Shown: positions 5,069 through 5,944 of the stretch, one piece after another
Layout: each line of letters starts with the position of its first letter
Position numbering within the stretch: position 1 is the first letter of the stretch
DNA from: Pseudomonadota bacterium
GTDB lineage: Bacteria; Pseudomonadota; Alphaproteobacteria; Rhizobiales; Devosiaceae
Length of the DNA: 5,944 nucleotides
Assembly: GCA_023427545.1 (NCBI GenBank)
Contig: JAEZBF010000196.1
Coordinates: 1-5,944 of the forward strand
Reading direction: 5' to 3'
Notes under the pieces: model-generated
What the model saw: the letters and a program-made list of their open reading frames with translations, nothing else
The model's database searches: none
Told to the model about the DNA's origin: nothing
Made by a program: the position numbers and the translations under genes

Positions 5069-5944
5069 CTAGTCCGCAGCGATCGCGGCGGCCGGGGACT
5101 CGAAGCGAAAAAGGTCGTCCCAGCGCTGGTCAAGCTCGGCGAGCGCCGCCGGCATCGGCAGGACCGACAACCGATCGCCGTCCCTGCTCAGGAGGCCGAA
5201 GCGGTCGAGCTTGCGCAAGGCATCGTCGACCTCGAAATCGAGCTCCAGTCCGAAACGCTGCGCCAGCCAGGCTTCGATCCGGGCGTCGAGCTCCGGTTCG
5301 GTCAGCCCGTCGGTAGCGGCCTCGAGGAAGACGTAGGCGAGCAGGACTTCCTTGGTCTCCTGTTCCTCGGCGTTGCCGATGATGTGGTCGAAGATCCCGA
5401 CGTTGTTGGTGACGTTGTGGAAGTAGATCATGTCGTTGACCTCGCGCTGGTAGAGCAGCGCGCGGCGCTCGTACTTCATCCACTGGTTCATCAGGAAACC
5501 GCCCAGCGCGATCACGCCACTCGCAACGATCAGCGCCTCGCCGATCCCGTCGGTTCCGGGCGCCGGCTCTCCGAGGTAGAACCGCAGCAGGCCGTAGAGG
5601 ACGAAGAACGCAGGAGCGAGCTTGATGAGCAGCGGAATGCCGGCAACCAGCGCCGGGACCCCCAGCGCGAGCTTGTCGCGGGTGCGCATCACAACCCGCA
5701 CGTCCGGGTAGAGCGCCTCGAGGTCGGCGCTCGCGATGTTATGGAAGCACTTGATCATAACCGATCCCGGCGGGGTCGGGCGCTTCCTACGCTGGCGCCA
5801 GCGCTGCAACCGGCCCGCGGGTGGCGGGTCGGCCTTGAGCGCCGCGAACAGAACGACTTCGTCGTAAACCTCGATCGGCACGTCGCGCTTGCGCAGGCCA
5901 AAGAAGTAGCGCCGGACCACGTGCTCCGTGTGGGCGCCGCGGCG
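5069..5944 (-). CDS. DUF3754/TMEM143-family membrane protein (5' end beyond window)
   Basis: At least 291 residues of a membrane protein of the DUF3754 family, to which human mitochondrial TMEM143 belongs; its molecular function is unknown. The frame is open to the right edge (reading RRGAHTEH before the GTG at 5920), so the true start lies outside and the GTG is probably internal. From that GTG, residues about 53-58 read SVMIKCF, the family's typical opening of the conserved domain, followed by ADLEALYPDVRVVMRTRDKL. Two hydrophobic segments follow: LALGVPALVAGIPLLIKL running on into APAFFVLYGLLRFYL (about 84-116), and EALIVASGVIALGGFLMNQW (about 127-147). Then comes the conserved soluble part, with YFHNVTNNVGIFDHIIGNAEEQE, KEVLLAYVFL and a winged-helix-like C-terminal region (LTEPELDARIEAWL, FEVDDALRKLDRFGLL). 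A basic, proline-rich linker (RWRQRRKRPTPP) precedes the domain. It lies upstream of the lipoprotein gene, and both products are envelope-associated, so a joint role is conceivable but unproven. Confidence 0.85.
   Translation of the reverse strand, partial: RRGAHTEHVVRRYFFGLRKRDVPIEVYDEVVLFAALKADPPPAGRLQRWRQRRKRPTPPGSVMIKCFHNIASADLEALYPDVRVVMRTRDKLALGVPALVAGIPLLIKLAPAFFVLYGLLRFYLGEPAPGTDGIGEALIVASGVIALGGFLMNQWMKYERRALLYQREVNDMIYFHNVTNNVGIFDHIIGNAEEQETKEVLLAYVFLEAATDGLTEPELDARIEAWLAQRFGLELDFEVDDALRKLDRFGLLSRDGDRLSVLPMPAALAELDQRWDDLFRFESPAAAIAAD

Overview
The window is a gene-dense, high-GC stretch of bacterial chromosome with no mobile elements, rRNA, tRNA or CRISPR visible. The ligase-associated exonuclease/ATP-dependent ligase pair, the zinc-ribbon thioredoxin 2 and the codon bias (G/C at third positions) suit an alphaproteobacterium. 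A sphingomonad or rhizobial-type host is possible, but this is inferred from gene content only.

Left part, + strand (1-4357): five genes lie head to tail. They are the C-terminal third of a PreP-type M16C metalloprotease (cut by the window edge), a thioredoxin 2 (TrxC), a ligase-associated metallo-beta-lactamase/beta-CASP DNA exonuclease, an ATP-dependent DNA ligase of the family that accompanies that exonuclease, and a 94-residue protein with a UVR (UvrB/UvrC) motif and a basic proline-rich tail. The last three are locked together by stop/start overlaps (GTGA at 2496-2499, TGATG at 4071-4075), so they are probably translated from one message and act in one DNA repair process. In better-known versions of this cassette the partners are an Lhr-type helicase and a metallophosphoesterase; neither is in this window, and the UVR protein follows the ligase directly.

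Right part, - strand (4358-5944): a membrane protein of the DUF3754/TMEM143 family (its 5' end runs off the right edge) lies upstream of an unrecognised 211-residue lipoprotein, with a 75-base gap between them. This strand converges on the repair operon: the stop codons of the UVR gene and the lipoprotein gene abut with no spacer, inside the palindrome CTAGCTAG (4354-4361).

The best candidate for something under-described is the exonuclease-ligase-UVR trio. The lipoprotein and the DUF3754 protein are of unknown function. Everything else looks like ordinary, intact chromosomal housekeeping.
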